Positions 8,603 through 17,894 of a stretch of DNA of 64,000 nucleotides are shown piece after piece. The position numbers and the translations under genes are program-made. The notes beneath the pieces are model-generated. The model searched no databases, was not told the origin of the DNA, and worked only from the letters and a program-made list of their open reading frames with translations. Every line of letters starts with the position of its first letter. Positions within the stretch are counted from its first letter, which is position 1. Source of the DNA: JAYQKL01 sp965243245 (lineage in GTDB: Bacteria; Pseudomonadota; Alphaproteobacteria; RS24); NCBI GenBank assembly GCA_965243245.1, contig OZ251536.1:992001-1056000 (forward strand). Direction: 5' to 3'.

Positions 8603-9952
8603 ATGACAAATTCAAAAAATAATTCACAACCAGCCAGTAGCAAAAAAGCGCAACACCCATTAAGCGGGGATGCCGTGATGCCCGGAGATAAATCAATTTC
8701 ACATCGCGCTTTCATCTTGGGCGGGCTCGCGCGCGGCACAACAAAGGTCAATAATCTGCTCGAAAGCGAAGACGTCCTCGCAACAGGCAAAGCTATGCAA
8801 ATGATGGGCGCGCATATAAAACAACACACACCCAGACAATGGCAGATTACAGGCGTTGGCGCAGGCGGGTTGACCTCGCCACAACGGGCCATTAATTTTG
8901 GGAACTCAGGAACCGGTGCGCGGCTTGTTATCGGCGCGATGGTTGGACATGGTGCCAGTGCCAAATGCGAAGGCGACGCTTCTTTATCTAAACGCCCCAT
9001 GGCACGCATCACCGATCCATTGACCAAAATGGGCGCACAATTTGACTGCACAAAAGGACAGCGACTTCCGTTATATGTCACGGCACCTGAACGACCCATA
9101 CCATTGCACTATGATATGCCGATTGCGTCGGCGCAGGTGAAGTCGGCCGTTTTATTGGCGGGCCTAGGCGCACCCGGACATACAAGCATTACCGAAAGCC
9201 ACCCAACCCGCGACCATACAGAGCGCATGCTCGGCTTATTTGGTGCGCAGATCACGACAACAACAACTGATAAGGGTGTCGACATTAAGCTGGAGGGGGA
9301 AGCCTCTTTGAAAGGCACAGAGATTAATGTACCCGGCGATCCTTCCTCGGCGGCATTTCCTATGGTGGCAGCATTGCTTGTGCCTCATTCTCGTGTGACA
9401 TTGAGGAACATTATGGTGAACCCGCACCGAGACGGGTTATGGGTTTGCCTTCGGGAAATGGGCGCAAAGATTGAGCAACATAATGAGCGCAATGCGGCTG
9501 GCGAGATTATGGCTGATTTTACGGTGCGTGCAAGTTCTTTAAAGGGCATTAATGTGCCTGCAAAAAGAGCCCCGCGGATGATTGATGAATATCCTATTTT
9601 TGCTATGGCGGCGGCCTATGCTACGGGAGAAACAAAAATGACCGGGCTTGGCGAATTGCGGGTTAAGGAAAGTGATCGTCTTTTGGCGATTGTCAATGGT
9701 TTACGCGAAAATGGCGTGATGGTTGAAGAACAAGAAGATACCATGACAATTCAAGGTTGCGGCGGCGCTATACCGGGTGGTGGCGCAGTGAGAACGCATC
9801 TGGACCACCGTATTGCCATGAGTTTCTTGGTCTTAGGACTTGCCGCCCAAAAGCCCATTAGCGTGGATAACAGCACAATGATTGCAACAAGTTTTCCAAA
9901 CTTTTTTTCATTGATGAAAACACTTAATGCGCCTATGACCACAAAAACATAA
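8603..9952 (+). CDS. aroA: 3-phosphoshikimate 1-carboxyvinyltransferase (EPSP synthase)
   Basis: Transfers enolpyruvate from PEP to shikimate-3-phosphate, the sixth step of the shikimate pathway. 449 aa, full length. Visible motifs: G-D-K-S-I-S-H-R at residues 28-35 (substrate-binding Lys and Arg), N-F-G-N-S-G-T-G-A-R, and L-R-V-K-E-S-D-R-L in the C-terminal half. Gly-Ala in N-S-G-T-G-A-R-L resembles class II (CP4-type) enzymes of Alphaproteobacteria. Followed by cmk after 22 bp, as in many Proteobacteria. Confidence 0.96.
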   Translation: MTNSKNNSQPASSKKAQHPLSGDAVMPGDKSISHRAFILGGLARGTTKVNNLLESEDVLATGKAMQMMGAHIKQHTPRQWQITGVGAGGLTSPQRAINFGNSGTGARLVIGAMVGHGASAKCEGDASLSKRPMARITDPLTKMGAQFDCTKGQRLPLYVTAPERPIPLHYDMPIASAQVKSAVLLAGLGAPGHTSITESHPTRDHTERMLGLFGAQITTTTTDKGVDIKLEGEASLKGTEINVPGDPSSAAFPMVAALLVPHSRVTLRNIMVNPHRDGLWVCLREMGAKIEQHNERNAAGEIMADFTVRASSLKGINVPAKRAPRMIDEYPIFAMAAAYATGETKMTGLGELRVKESDRLLAIVNGLRENGVMVEEQEDTMTIQGCGGAIPGGGAVRTHLDHRIAMSFLVLGLAAQKPISVDNSTMIATSFPNFFSLMKTLNAPMTTKT

Positions 9953-9974
9953 TCCAGCATATAAAGATGACGCC

Positions 9975-10613
9975 ATGACCGATTACCCAATCATCGCCAT
10001 AGACGGACCTGCCGCAGCTGGCAAAGGCACTCTAGCCAAGCGATTGGCTGAACATTTGAATTATGCTTATCTTGATACGGGTGCTCTTTATCGTGGTGTG
10101 GCTCATAAAGTCGTTCTTTTTGGTGGCAATCCAGAAATAAAAACAGATGCCCTCAGAGCCGCCCGCGAACTTGATCTTGCAACAATTGATGAGGTGGCTA
10201 TTCGCACCGCCCAAATAAGTGCCGCCGCCGCATCAGTTGCCAGCTTACCAGAAGTGCGCCAAGAAATTCTTGAACTGCAACGCCAATTTGCAAAAAACCC
10301 GCCAGCGCAATGTCAGGGTAGTGTTCTTGATGGCCGCGATATTGGAACAGTGGTATGCCCTGATGCAGATTATAAAATTTTCGTGACGGCACGGGCTGAA
10401 ATCCGCGCTCACCGCCGCTGGCTAGAGTTGAAAGAAAAAAATCAAAGCCTAAAAGAAGCCCATGTCTTGACCGATTTAAAAGCCCGTGACAAGCTTGATG
10501 AAGAACGCACCATTGCGCCTTTGAAACCAGCCGAAGATGCGCTCTTGCTTGATACGTCAGATTTGTCTATAGAAGAAGCATTCGAGGTGGCTCTGGCACT
10601 CATTAATGAGTAA
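9975..10613 (+). CDS. cmk: (d)CMP kinase
   Basis: Phosphorylates CMP and dCMP with ATP in pyrimidine salvage and supply. P-loop G-P-A-A-A-G-K-G-T at residues 10-18, then Y-L-D-T-G-A-L-Y-R in the NMP-binding region, D-G-R-D-I-G-T-V and R-A-x-x-R-x-x-R-R near the lid. 212 aa, normal. Lies between aroA and rpsA, the usual order in Proteobacteria. Confidence 0.96.
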   Translation: MTDYPIIAIDGPAAAGKGTLAKRLAEHLNYAYLDTGALYRGVAHKVVLFGGNPEIKTDALRAARELDLATIDEVAIRTAQISAAAASVASLPEVRQEILELQRQFAKNPPAQCQGSVLDGRDIGTVVCPDADYKIFVTARAEIRAHRRWLELKEKNQSLKEAHVLTDLKARDKLDEERTIAPLKPAEDALLLDTSDLSIEEAFEVALALINE

Positions 10614-10742
10614 AAAGCCTGAAATCTAAACCATTTTGGATCTCATACCCTAATAATTGCTGGCGCTGGGCAATGCTGTCTGTCGCTTGAAGACCGCCGC
10701 TCTTAACCGGCTGGCATCATGTTTTTAAATAGGAGTTGGACT

Positions 10743-12785
10743 GTGACAAATTCCCAAATCCCGACGGAACTTAATCCGTCAGTAGAAGATTTCGCAACGA
10801 TGCTTGAGGAAAATTTTTCTTCAAACGCAGCCCTAGAAGGCACCGTCATTAAAGGACGTATTATGGCAATCGAGAATGATCTCGCCATTATTGATGTCGG
10901 GCTCAAGACCGAAGGGCGGGTGTCCTTGCGTGAATTTGCGATGGCCAATCAAGAGCCTGAGGTTTCTGTCGGGGATGAAGTTGAGGTGTTTCTTGAACGG
11001 ATTGAAAATTCAATGGGTGAGGCGATGCTTTCGCGTGATAAGGCACGCCGCGAGGAAAGCTGGACGGTCATTGAAAAGAAATTTGAAGCTAATGAACGCG
11101 TTGAAGGAATTATCTTCGGGCGGGTTAAGGGAGGCTTTACGGTCGACCTTGATGGCGCAACAGCATTTTTGCCGGGCAGTCAAGTCGATATCCGCCCTGT
11201 GCGCGACATCACACCATTAATGAATACACCGCAACCTTTTCAAGTTTTGAAAATGGATCGTCGGCGCGGCAATATCGTTGTTTCGCGCCGCGCCATTATG
11301 GAAGAAACCCGCGCCGAAGACCGTAGCAAAATTGTGTCCAACTTGTCCGAAGAGCAGGTTACCGAAGGGGTGGTCAAAAACATCACTGATTACGGGGCTT
11401 TCGTTGATCTTGGCGGCGTGGACGGCCTGTTGCATGTTACTGATATTGCATGGCGGCGCATTAATCATCCCTCTGAAGTGCTTAATATTGGCGATACAGT
11501 CAAGGTTCAGGTCATCAAAATCAACCATGAAACGATGCGTATCAGCTTGGGCATGAAACAACTGGAAAGCGACCCATGGGAGGATACAGAAAATAAATTC
11601 CCGCTAGGCAGTCGGTTCACGGGCCGTATCACCAACATCACTGATTATGGCGCATTTGTCGAGCTATCTGATGGCGTTGAGGGACTTGTCCATGTTTCAG
11701 AAATGAGTTGGGTTAAGAAAAATGTACCGCCCGGCAAAATTGTTTCAACCTCGCAAGAAGTTGAAGTGATGATCCTTGAGGTCGATAGTGTCAAACGCCG
11801 TATTTCGCTGGGGCTAAAACAGTGTACGGATAACCCATGGAACAGCTTTGCTGAGCATTACCCGGCGGGTACAAAACTTAACGGTGAAATTAAGAATATC
11901 ACCGAGTTTGGTTTGTTTATCGGACTTGAAAATGATGTGGATGGCATGGTGCATATGTCCGATCTTGACTGGAATCTTTCGGGCGAAGAGGCTTTGGCGC
12001 GGTTTTCCAAAGGGCAAGAAGTCGAAGCTGTCGTGCTGGATGTCAATGTTGAAAAAGAACGCATCAGCCTCGGTATGAAACAATTGGAAAGTGACCCATT
12101 GGATGGCGTCGCCAATCTTAAACGCGGCGAGACCGTGACTTGTACAGTAACCGCCGTCACCGATGGGGGGCTTGAGGTTGCAGTCGGTGATAGCGAGTTT
12201 AGTGCCTTTATTCGCCGTTCTGATTTGTCACGCGACCGTAATGACCAACGCCCAGAAATTTTCTCCATTGGCGACAAACTTGACGCGATGGTAACAAATT
12301 TTGATTCAAAATCACGCCGTCTAGGGTTATCAATCAAAGCCCTTGAAATTGCCGAAGAAAAAGAAGCCGTCGCTCAATACGGGTCTTCTGCTTCTGGTGC
12401 CTCTTTGGGTGACATCCTTGGTGCCGCACTGCACAATGATAGTGCCGCATCCGCAGAAGAGCCAGAACCAAAAACCAAAAAAACCGCTAAAAAAGAAGCT
12501 GAAATAGAGGAAGCTCCAATTGAAGAAGTAGCCTCTGAAGAAGTGACTGCTGAGGAGACTTCCATTGAAGAGCCAAAACCAAAAACCAAAAAAGCCACTA
12601 AAAAAGTGGCAAAGAAGAAAGCAGAAGTAGAAGCTCCTGCTGAAAAAATAGTCTCTGAGGAAGCTCCAGTTAAAGAGTCAAAGCCAAAAGCCAAAAAAGC
12701 CACTAAAAAAGAAACTGCAATAGAAGCTCCCGCTAAAGAAACGGCTTCTGAGGAAAAGACCAAAACAAAACCCAAGAAAAAATAA
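10743..12785 (+). CDS. rpsA: 30S ribosomal protein S1 with long Lys/Glu/Ala-rich tail
   Basis: Binds mRNA on the 30S subunit to help initiation. Several S1 RNA-binding repeats are visible, for example G-V-V-K-N-I-T-D-Y-G-A-F-V-D-L and G-R-I-T-N-I-T-D-Y-G-A-F-V-E-L. The GTG at 10743 is chosen because AGGAG lies 7 nt upstream and the protein then begins M-T-N-S-Q-I-P-T-E-L-N-P-S like other alphaproteobacterial S1; the ATG at 10719 is not needed. About 680 aa, roughly 110 longer than usual: after the last S1 domain comes a tail of repeating blocks such as P-K-T-K-K-A-T-K-K and E-E-A-P-x-E-E. The tail is low complexity but in frame. Confidence 0.95.
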   Translation: MTNSQIPTELNPSVEDFATMLEENFSSNAALEGTVIKGRIMAIENDLAIIDVGLKTEGRVSLREFAMANQEPEVSVGDEVEVFLERIENSMGEAMLSRDKARREESWTVIEKKFEANERVEGIIFGRVKGGFTVDLDGATAFLPGSQVDIRPVRDITPLMNTPQPFQVLKMDRRRGNIVVSRRAIMEETRAEDRSKIVSNLSEEQVTEGVVKNITDYGAFVDLGGVDGLLHVTDIAWRRINHPSEVLNIGDTVKVQVIKINHETMRISLGMKQLESDPWEDTENKFPLGSRFTGRITNITDYGAFVELSDGVEGLVHVSEMSWVKKNVPPGKIVSTSQEVEVMILEVDSVKRRISLGLKQCTDNPWNSFAEHYPAGTKLNGEIKNITEFGLFIGLENDVDGMVHMSDLDWNLSGEEALARFSKGQEVEAVVLDVNVEKERISLGMKQLESDPLDGVANLKRGETVTCTVTAVTDGGLEVAVGDSEFSAFIRRSDLSRDRNDQRPEIFSIGDKLDAMVTNFDSKSRRLGLSIKALEIAEEKEAVAQYGSSASGASLGDILGAALHNDSAASAEEPEPKTKKTAKKEAEIEEAPIEEVASEEVTAEETSIEEPKPKTKKATKKVAKKKAEVEAPAEKIVSEEAPVKESKPKAKKATKKETAIEAPAKETASEEKTKTKPKKK

Positions 12786-12808
12786 TATTTTTTGAACGAC
12801 TCTTTAAT

Positions 12809-12840
12809 AATGGCGATATATTTATTGATATATCGTCATT
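12809..12840 (+). terminator. Hairpin after rpsA, possible terminator
   Basis: Inverted repeat AATGGCGATATA ... TATATCGTCATT, a long AT-rich stem with one mismatch 25 bp after the rpsA stop. The trailing T-tract is weak (ATT), so it may only attenuate. A TTGACG at 12848 just beyond could start a promoter for ihfB. Confidence 0.45.
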
Positions 12841-12910
12841 ATTGCACCTTGACGCTAATGATATGCTTTGGCAATCTAGAGGTTACGCCCAACAGAACAA
12901 AGTTGACACC

Positions 12911-13195
12911 ATGATTAAATCTGAACTTGTAAACATCATTGCTGATAAATACCCCCATCTCTATCAACGTGATGTTGAACGTGTGGTGAATGCTATCTTA
13001 GAAGAAATTACATCGGCCCTAAGTCAGGGGGACAGAGTAGAACTTAGAGGGTTTGGGGCTTTTTCTGTAAAGACCCGCGCGCCGCGCATTGGACGCAACC
13101 CGCGCACGGGCGAGTCTGTTGCGGTGGCTGAAAAAAGTGTTCCATTTTTTAAAACTGGCAAGGACCTGCGGGAACGTCTGAACGCGGATAATTAA
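12911..13195 (+). CDS. ihfB: Integration host factor beta subunit
   Basis: DNA-bending histone-like protein that pairs with IhfA. 94 aa from the ATG at 12911 (M-I-K-S-E-L). The conserved beta-arm region is present: R-G-F-G-A-F-S-V then R-x-x-R-x-G-R-N-P-R-T-G-E, with Pro at the intercalating tip, and F-K-x-G-K-x-L-R-E-R at the end. An upstream in-frame extension to 12842 is not conserved. Position after rpsA is standard. Confidence 0.95.
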   Translation: MIKSELVNIIADKYPHLYQRDVERVVNAILEEITSALSQGDRVELRGFGAFSVKTRAPRIGRNPRTGESVAVAEKSVPFFKTGKDLRERLNADN

Positions 13196-13199
13196 GCGC

Positions 13200-13469
13200 G
13201 TGGCAATATTGAAATTATTTAAATGGCTTAAAAAATTTTTTAATTGGCTTCTGCTTGGTTTTTCTCTGATTATTGTGTTGGTGTTGGCTTTTGCCAATTC
13301 TCAAAGAGTCACTTTCAGCCTCGACCCGTTTGCGTCCGATACCGCGTTCATTGCCTTTGAACTACCGCTTTTCGCCATCATTATGGGGGCACTGATGATC
13401 GGGGTTTTAATTGGTGGTGTGATGACCCGTATAAATATCTGGAAAAAACAGCGCAACACCCCTAAATAG
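13200..13469 (+). CDS. LapA-domain (DUF1049) membrane protein
   Basis: Small inner-membrane protein with two predicted helices (about residues 13-32 and 52-73) separated by a short loop, and basic ends, typical of LapA/YciS-type proteins. In enterobacteria the relative acts with LapB in envelope LPS homeostasis; that role is only inferred here. The GTG start lies 4 bp after the ihfB stop, so the pair is probably co-transcribed. Confidence 0.8.
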   Translation: MAILKLFKWLKKFFNWLLLGFSLIIVLVLAFANSQRVTFSLDPFASDTAFIAFELPLFAIIMGALMIGVLIGGVMTRINIWKKQRNTPK

Positions 13470-13498
13470 GGCAAAGAGATTATTTTGCGAGAAATAAC

Positions 13499-14206
13499 AT
13501 GACGCCTGCTAACCCCGTCTTTTGCGCTCTGGACACATCTGTTAAGGCACGCGCGACAGAGCTTTTAAACAAGGTCGCGCCTTATATTGGCGGGGTCAAA
13601 ATTGGAATGGAATATTTCTACGCCACCGGAATTGCTGGGTATCAAGCCATTGCGCGCCATAATGTGCCGATATTTTTGGATTTAAAACTGCATGATATTC
13701 CAAACACAGTGGCGGCGGCGATACGGACGCTTGCGCCTCTTGAGCCAGCAATCTTGAATGTTCATGCGAGCGGCGGGCAAGTCATGATGCGCGCTAGCGT
13801 TGAGGCGGCAAACGACTATGACGGCAAAAAACCGATGATGATTGCTGTTACCATTCTTACTTCACTAGAGGGCGCAGATTTGCATCAAATGGGGCTTAAA
13901 GGCTCACCCGAGGCGCAGGTTTTACGGTTGGCTGAAATGGCACAAAATGCAGGCATGGCGGGGGTTGTTTGCTCAGCCCATGAAATAGAGCCCTTACGCA
14001 AAGCCTGTGGCCCTGATTTTAAGCTGATTGTTCCCGGCATCCGCCCGCATGCGCACGCGCGCCATGACCAAAAAAGAATAATGACCCCTGAACAAGCACG
14101 CCATGCAGGGGCTGATATTTTAGTTATTGGACGCGCTATTTTGAACGCAAAAGACCCTGTTGAAACGGCCGCCCGTATCCAGCAAAGCCTTGCCAAGATT
14201 AGGTGA
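13499..14206 (+). CDS. pyrF: Orotidine 5'-phosphate decarboxylase
   Basis: Last step of UMP synthesis. 235 aa TIM barrel. Contains F-L-D-L-K-L-H-D-I-P-N-T-V, the Asp-Lys-Asp catalytic signature, and a C-terminal phosphate-binding region V-P-G-I-R ... V-I-G-R-A-I. Lies 29 bp after the LapA gene and directly before trpF. Confidence 0.96.
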   Translation: MTPANPVFCALDTSVKARATELLNKVAPYIGGVKIGMEYFYATGIAGYQAIARHNVPIFLDLKLHDIPNTVAAAIRTLAPLEPAILNVHASGGQVMMRASVEAANDYDGKKPMMIAVTILTSLEGADLHQMGLKGSPEAQVLRLAEMAQNAGMAGVVCSAHEIEPLRKACGPDFKLIVPGIRPHAHARHDQKRIMTPEQARHAGADILVIGRAILNAKDPVETAARIQQSLAKIR

Positions 14207-14216
14207 GGGTGCGCCA

Positions 14217-14861
14217 ATGTCTATAGCAGTTAAAATATGCGGACTAACACAGCCAGCTGATATTGAAGCCATTAATGCAGCAAAAGCTGATTATGCTGGT
14301 TTTGTTTTTTTTGAAAAATCGCCGCGTAACATTGCCCCGCGCATGGCACAAACTTTGGCATCACAAATGGCACCGCACCTTAAAAGCGTTGCCCTGATGG
14401 TCAATCCAAGTGACGATGAGTGCCAGCAAATTCTTAAAGTGTTCTCGCCCGATTACATCCAATTGCACGGCTTAGAAAGCCCACACCGTGTTGGCGCAAT
14501 CAAAGCCCTTACCGCGTGCCCGATCATTAAAGCCATCGGCATCAAAGAAAAAGCCGATTTAGAGACCGCCAAAAGTTTCAAACCCCATGCCGAGATAATT
14601 TTATTTGACGCCAAGCCCCCCGCACAAGTTTCTGTTCCGGGCGGGCGCGCGATACAATTTGACTGGTCTTTATTAACCAACTACAAAAGCGACTTACCTT
14701 GGATGCTCTCAGGCGGTTTAACAGCAAAAAATGTCAAAGACGCAATTGCACAAACAAGAGCCACCATGGTGGATGTGTCCTCTGGTGTCGAAAATATACG
14801 CGGGCAAAAGGACGTAACAAAAATTTCCAACTTTATACATACCGCAAAAGGAAATGCGTGA
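14217..14861 (+). CDS. trpF: Phosphoribosylanthranilate isomerase
   Basis: Third step of tryptophan synthesis from anthranilate. The protein begins M-S-I-A-V-K-I-C-G-L-T, with the catalytic Cys in K-I-C-G-L, and keeps F-V-F-F-E-K-S-P-R and S-G-G-L-T-x-x-N-V near the end, then D-V-S-S-G-V-E. The ATG at 14217 follows GAGGGTG; an upstream extension overlapping pyrF is not conserved. First of the trpFBA group. Confidence 0.95.
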   Translation: MSIAVKICGLTQPADIEAINAAKADYAGFVFFEKSPRNIAPRMAQTLASQMAPHLKSVALMVNPSDDECQQILKVFSPDYIQLHGLESPHRVGAIKALTACPIIKAIGIKEKADLETAKSFKPHAEIILFDAKPPAQVSVPGGRAIQFDWSLLTNYKSDLPWMLSGGLTAKNVKDAIAQTRATMVDVSSGVENIRGQKDVTKISNFIHTAKGNA

Positions 14862-14910
14862 TATAGAAAGTTTTAGCTTGGCAGCATTATTGCCGTTAAA
14901 GGTTACGCGC

Positions 14911-16143
14911 ATGGAACACGAACAACCAAACTCATATAAGAACGCTCCAGATGAAAACGGACGTTTCGGGCTTTTTGGCGGACGCTTTGTCGCCGAAACC
15001 TTAATGCCTCTCATTCTTCATCTTGAAAAGGCTTATGAGGATGCCAAAAAAGATGCCGCCTATAAAGCAGAACTTCTTGACCTTCAGATGCATTATGTTG
15101 GTCGCCCGAGCCCACTTTATTTTGCCCAAAGATTGACCGAATATTTTGGCGGCGCAAAAATCTATTTAAAGCGGGATGAGTTGAACCATACAGGATCACA
15201 TAAAATTAATAATTGCCTTGGGCAAATTCTCTTGGCCAAACGCATGGGCAAAACCCGTATCATCGCAGAAACAGGCGCAGGGCAACACGGCGTTGCCGTT
15301 GCCACGGTTGCCGCACGTTTTGACCTGCCTTGCACAGTTTTCATGGGGGCTAAGGATATTGAACGCCAAAAACCGAACGTGTTCCGTATGAAATTGCTGG
15401 GAGCTGAAATTCGCCCCGTCACAGCCGGTGCGGGTACATTAAAGGATGCGATGAATGAGGCACTGCGCGACTGGGTGACAAATGTCGAAAATACATTTTA
15501 CATTATCGGTACAGTCGCAGGTCCCCATCCCTATCCGGCGATGGTGCGCGACTTCCAATCTGTCATTGGCCATGAAACAAAAGCACAAATGATGAAACGC
15601 GAAGGACGCCTACCAGACAGTCTGATTGCCTGCATTGGCGGCGGCTCTAATGCGATGGGTTTATTCCATCCTTTCCTTGATGATGAAGATATTCGCATTA
15701 TCGGTGTTGAAGCTGGCGGATTAGGTCTCAAAACACCTGCTCATGCAGCTTCTCTTGCTGGCGGCAGACCGGGTGTCTTGCATGGAAATCGAACTTATTT
15801 GCTCCAAAATGAAGACGGACAAATTAGTGAAGGACATTCTATTTCTGCTGGGCTGGATTATCCGGGTATTGGCCCTGAACATGCGTGGCTGCGTGATTTG
15901 GGACGGGTGGAATATGTCGCCGTCACAGATGATGAAGCCTTAGCGGCGTTCCAGCTTTGCACACGCCTTGAAGGCATTATACCCGCTCTTGAGCCGAGTC
16001 ATGCGCTGGCTCATATTGCTAAAATTGCGCCAGACCTTGCAACCGATCACATTATGGTGATGAATATGTGCGGGCGCGGCGACAAAGATGTCTTCTGTGT
16101 AGCCGAATACCTCAATATTGATTTGAATGATATGAAGGGATGA
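14911..16143 (+). CDS. trpB: Tryptophan synthase beta chain
   Basis: PLP enzyme joining indole and serine to make tryptophan. The PLP lysine is in H-T-G-S-H-K-I-N-N (Lys98 from this start), the phosphate loop is G-G-G-S-N-A, and E-T-G-A-G-Q-H-G is intact. The ATG at 14911 gives 410 aa, the usual length; an upstream GTG at 14854 that overlaps trpF would add 19 non-conserved residues. Followed by trpA with no spacer. Confidence 0.96.
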   Translation: MEHEQPNSYKNAPDENGRFGLFGGRFVAETLMPLILHLEKAYEDAKKDAAYKAELLDLQMHYVGRPSPLYFAQRLTEYFGGAKIYLKRDELNHTGSHKINNCLGQILLAKRMGKTRIIAETGAGQHGVAVATVAARFDLPCTVFMGAKDIERQKPNVFRMKLLGAEIRPVTAGAGTLKDAMNEALRDWVTNVENTFYIIGTVAGPHPYPAMVRDFQSVIGHETKAQMMKREGRLPDSLIACIGGGSNAMGLFHPFLDDEDIRIIGVEAGGLGLKTPAHAASLAGGRPGVLHGNRTYLLQNEDGQISEGHSISAGLDYPGIGPEHAWLRDLGRVEYVAVTDDEALAAFQLCTRLEGIIPALEPSHALAHIAKIAPDLATDHIMVMNMCGRGDKDVFCVAEYLNIDLNDMKG

Positions 16144-16145
16144 TT

Positions 16146-16967
16146 ATGGGTGAAACACGGTTAGATATTCGTTTTCAGGAACTTTCTAAAAAGCAAGAAA
16201 AAGCTTTTATCGCTTTCATCACAGCTGGCGACCCAGATATAAAAACCAGCCAGCAAATCCTGAACGGTCTTGCGGCACATGCCGATATTATCGAGCTTGG
16301 TATGCCCTTTAGCGACCCGATGGCCGACGGTGCGTCCATTGAGCATGCCTCTCAACGTGCCTTGGCGGCGGGGATGAGCGTCAAAAAAACCTTCGAAATG
16401 GTGCACCGTTTTAGAGCCAATAATCAAACCACGCCGCTTATTTTGATGGGCTATTATAATCCGATTTATGTTTATGGCGTTGAAGCCTTTTTGACAAATG
16501 CACGCAAGGTCGGCGTTGACGGTTTGATTATCGTTGACTTACCGCCCGAAGAAGACACCGAGCTTTGCCTCCCTGCTCTGGCCGCTGGCTTAAATTTCAT
16601 CCGTCTGGCAACCCCCACAACTGATGACAAACGCCTGCTTAAGGTTTTAACCAATACGTCTGGCTTTGTTTATTATGTTTCCATCACTGGCATTACAGGC
16701 TCGACTATGCCTGATGAAAAACAAGTCGCACAAGCGGTTGCGCGTATTCAAGCCCATACTGACTTGCCTGTTTGTGTTGGTTTTGGCATCAAAACGCCTG
16801 CGGCCGCTAGAGCTTTTGCCGCCGTTTCAAATGGTGTTGTTGTCGGTTCAGCCCTTGTGGACACCATCGAGCAAAGCCTTGATACAAGAGGTAAAGCGGG
16901 CCCTGACACTATTAAAACTGTGCTTGGTTTGGCACAAGAACTTGCACACGGCGTTAAACAGGCGTAA
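16146..16967 (+). CDS. trpA: Tryptophan synthase alpha chain
   Basis: Cleaves indole-3-glycerol phosphate and channels indole to TrpB. Catalytic residues sit in I-I-E-L-G-M-P-F-S-D-P-M-A-D-G, and V-G-F-G-I-K-T-P marks the phosphate end. The ATG at 16146 has AGGG 6 nt upstream; the ATG at 16140, overlapping the trpB stop, is too close to that site. 273 aa, normal. Confidence 0.95.
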   Translation: MGETRLDIRFQELSKKQEKAFIAFITAGDPDIKTSQQILNGLAAHADIIELGMPFSDPMADGASIEHASQRALAAGMSVKKTFEMVHRFRANNQTTPLILMGYYNPIYVYGVEAFLTNARKVGVDGLIIVDLPPEEDTELCLPALAAGLNFIRLATPTTDDKRLLKVLTNTSGFVYYVSITGITGSTMPDEKQVAQAVARIQAHTDLPVCVGFGIKTPAAARAFAAVSNGVVVGSALVDTIEQSLDTRGKAGPDTIKTVLGLAQELAHGVKQA

Positions 16968-17006
16968 AAGAATTTAAGTGAATAATCTCGCGCAAGGATG
17001 AAGAGC

Positions 17007-17888
17007 ATGAACTGGATCAAAAATTTTGTTAGACCAAGATTTGAGGCCGTCTTTAGAAACAAAGATGATGCGCCCGATAATCTATGGGTGAACTGCAATG
17101 ATTGCGGCGAAATGATTTTTCATCGTGACATGGAAACCCTATCAAAGGTTTGTCCGGGCTGTGACAATCATATGCGCCTAGAAACCAAAGAGCGTTTTGA
17201 ATTACTGTTTGATGATAGCCAATATGAACAAATTGAAACGCCGGATGTTCCTCTTGACCCTTTAAAATTCCGCGACACCAAAAAATACGCTGACCGCTTA
17301 AAAGAAGCACGCCTTAAAACAGGTAAAAAAGATGCCGTTTCTATTGGCATTGGTAAAATTAGTAATGTTGAAACCGTCGTGGTTGTGCAAGATTTTGCTT
17401 TTATGGGCGGCACGCTCGGCACGGCGGCGGGCGAAGCTGTCATTCGCGGCGGCGAGGTGGCACTTGAGAAAAACGCACCCTTTATCGTCGTCGCTGCGGC
17501 GGGCGGGGCACGGATGCAAGAAGGTATTCTTTCCTTGATGCAAATGCCGCGCACCACAGTCATTATTCAAGAATTGCGCGCCCGCGGATTACCTTATCTG
17601 GTTATTCTAACCGACCCCACAACGGGCGGCGTAACGGCCTCTTATGGTATGCTCGGGGATGTTCATATTGCAGAACCCGGCGCCCTTATCGGCTTTGCGG
17701 GCCCGCGCGTTATTCAAGATACAATCAACGAAAAACTGCCCGAGGGCTTCCAGCGGGCCGAATATCTACTCGAACACGGTATGGTGGATATGGTCGTTCA
17801 TCGTCATCACATGGCAGAAACCATCGGCAAACTCCTGAAACTTTTAACCGGCTCTGAAGATACATTGGCACCAGAACCCGCCGAATAA
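17007..17888 (+). CDS. accD: Acetyl-CoA carboxylase carboxyltransferase beta subunit
   Basis: Carboxyltransferase beta half of acetyl-CoA carboxylase, first step of fatty acid synthesis. A four-Cys zinc ribbon lies near the N-terminus (C-N-D-C ... C-P-G-C). The crotonase-like carboxyltransferase core follows with G-G-A-R-M-Q-E-G and D-P-T-T-G-G-V-T-A-S. The ATG at 17007 has AAGG 9 nt upstream; 16998 is the alternative. Sits between trpA and folC as in most Alphaproteobacteria. Confidence 0.95.
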   Translation: MNWIKNFVRPRFEAVFRNKDDAPDNLWVNCNDCGEMIFHRDMETLSKVCPGCDNHMRLETKERFELLFDDSQYEQIETPDVPLDPLKFRDTKKYADRLKEARLKTGKKDAVSIGIGKISNVETVVVVQDFAFMGGTLGTAAGEAVIRGGEVALEKNAPFIVVAAAGGARMQEGILSLMQMPRTTVIIQELRARGLPYLVILTDPTTGGVTASYGMLGDVHIAEPGALIGFAGPRVIQDTINEKLPEGFQRAEYLLEHGMVDMVVHRHHMAETIGKLLKLLTGSEDTLAPEPAE

Positions 17889-17894
17889 GGTCAT

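Noticed and set aside
8437..9099. Long minus-strand frame extending the FYDLN protein across aroA
   Set aside because: It is antisense to a clear aroA gene, lacks recognisable protein features, and a GTG with good Shine-Dalgarno exists at 8436.
14207..14220. GGGTGCGCCA copy near trpF as an attachment site partner of tRNA-Arg
   Set aside because: A 10-mer in a conserved core operon, at the trpF ribosome site, far from any mobile gene; best explained by chance.
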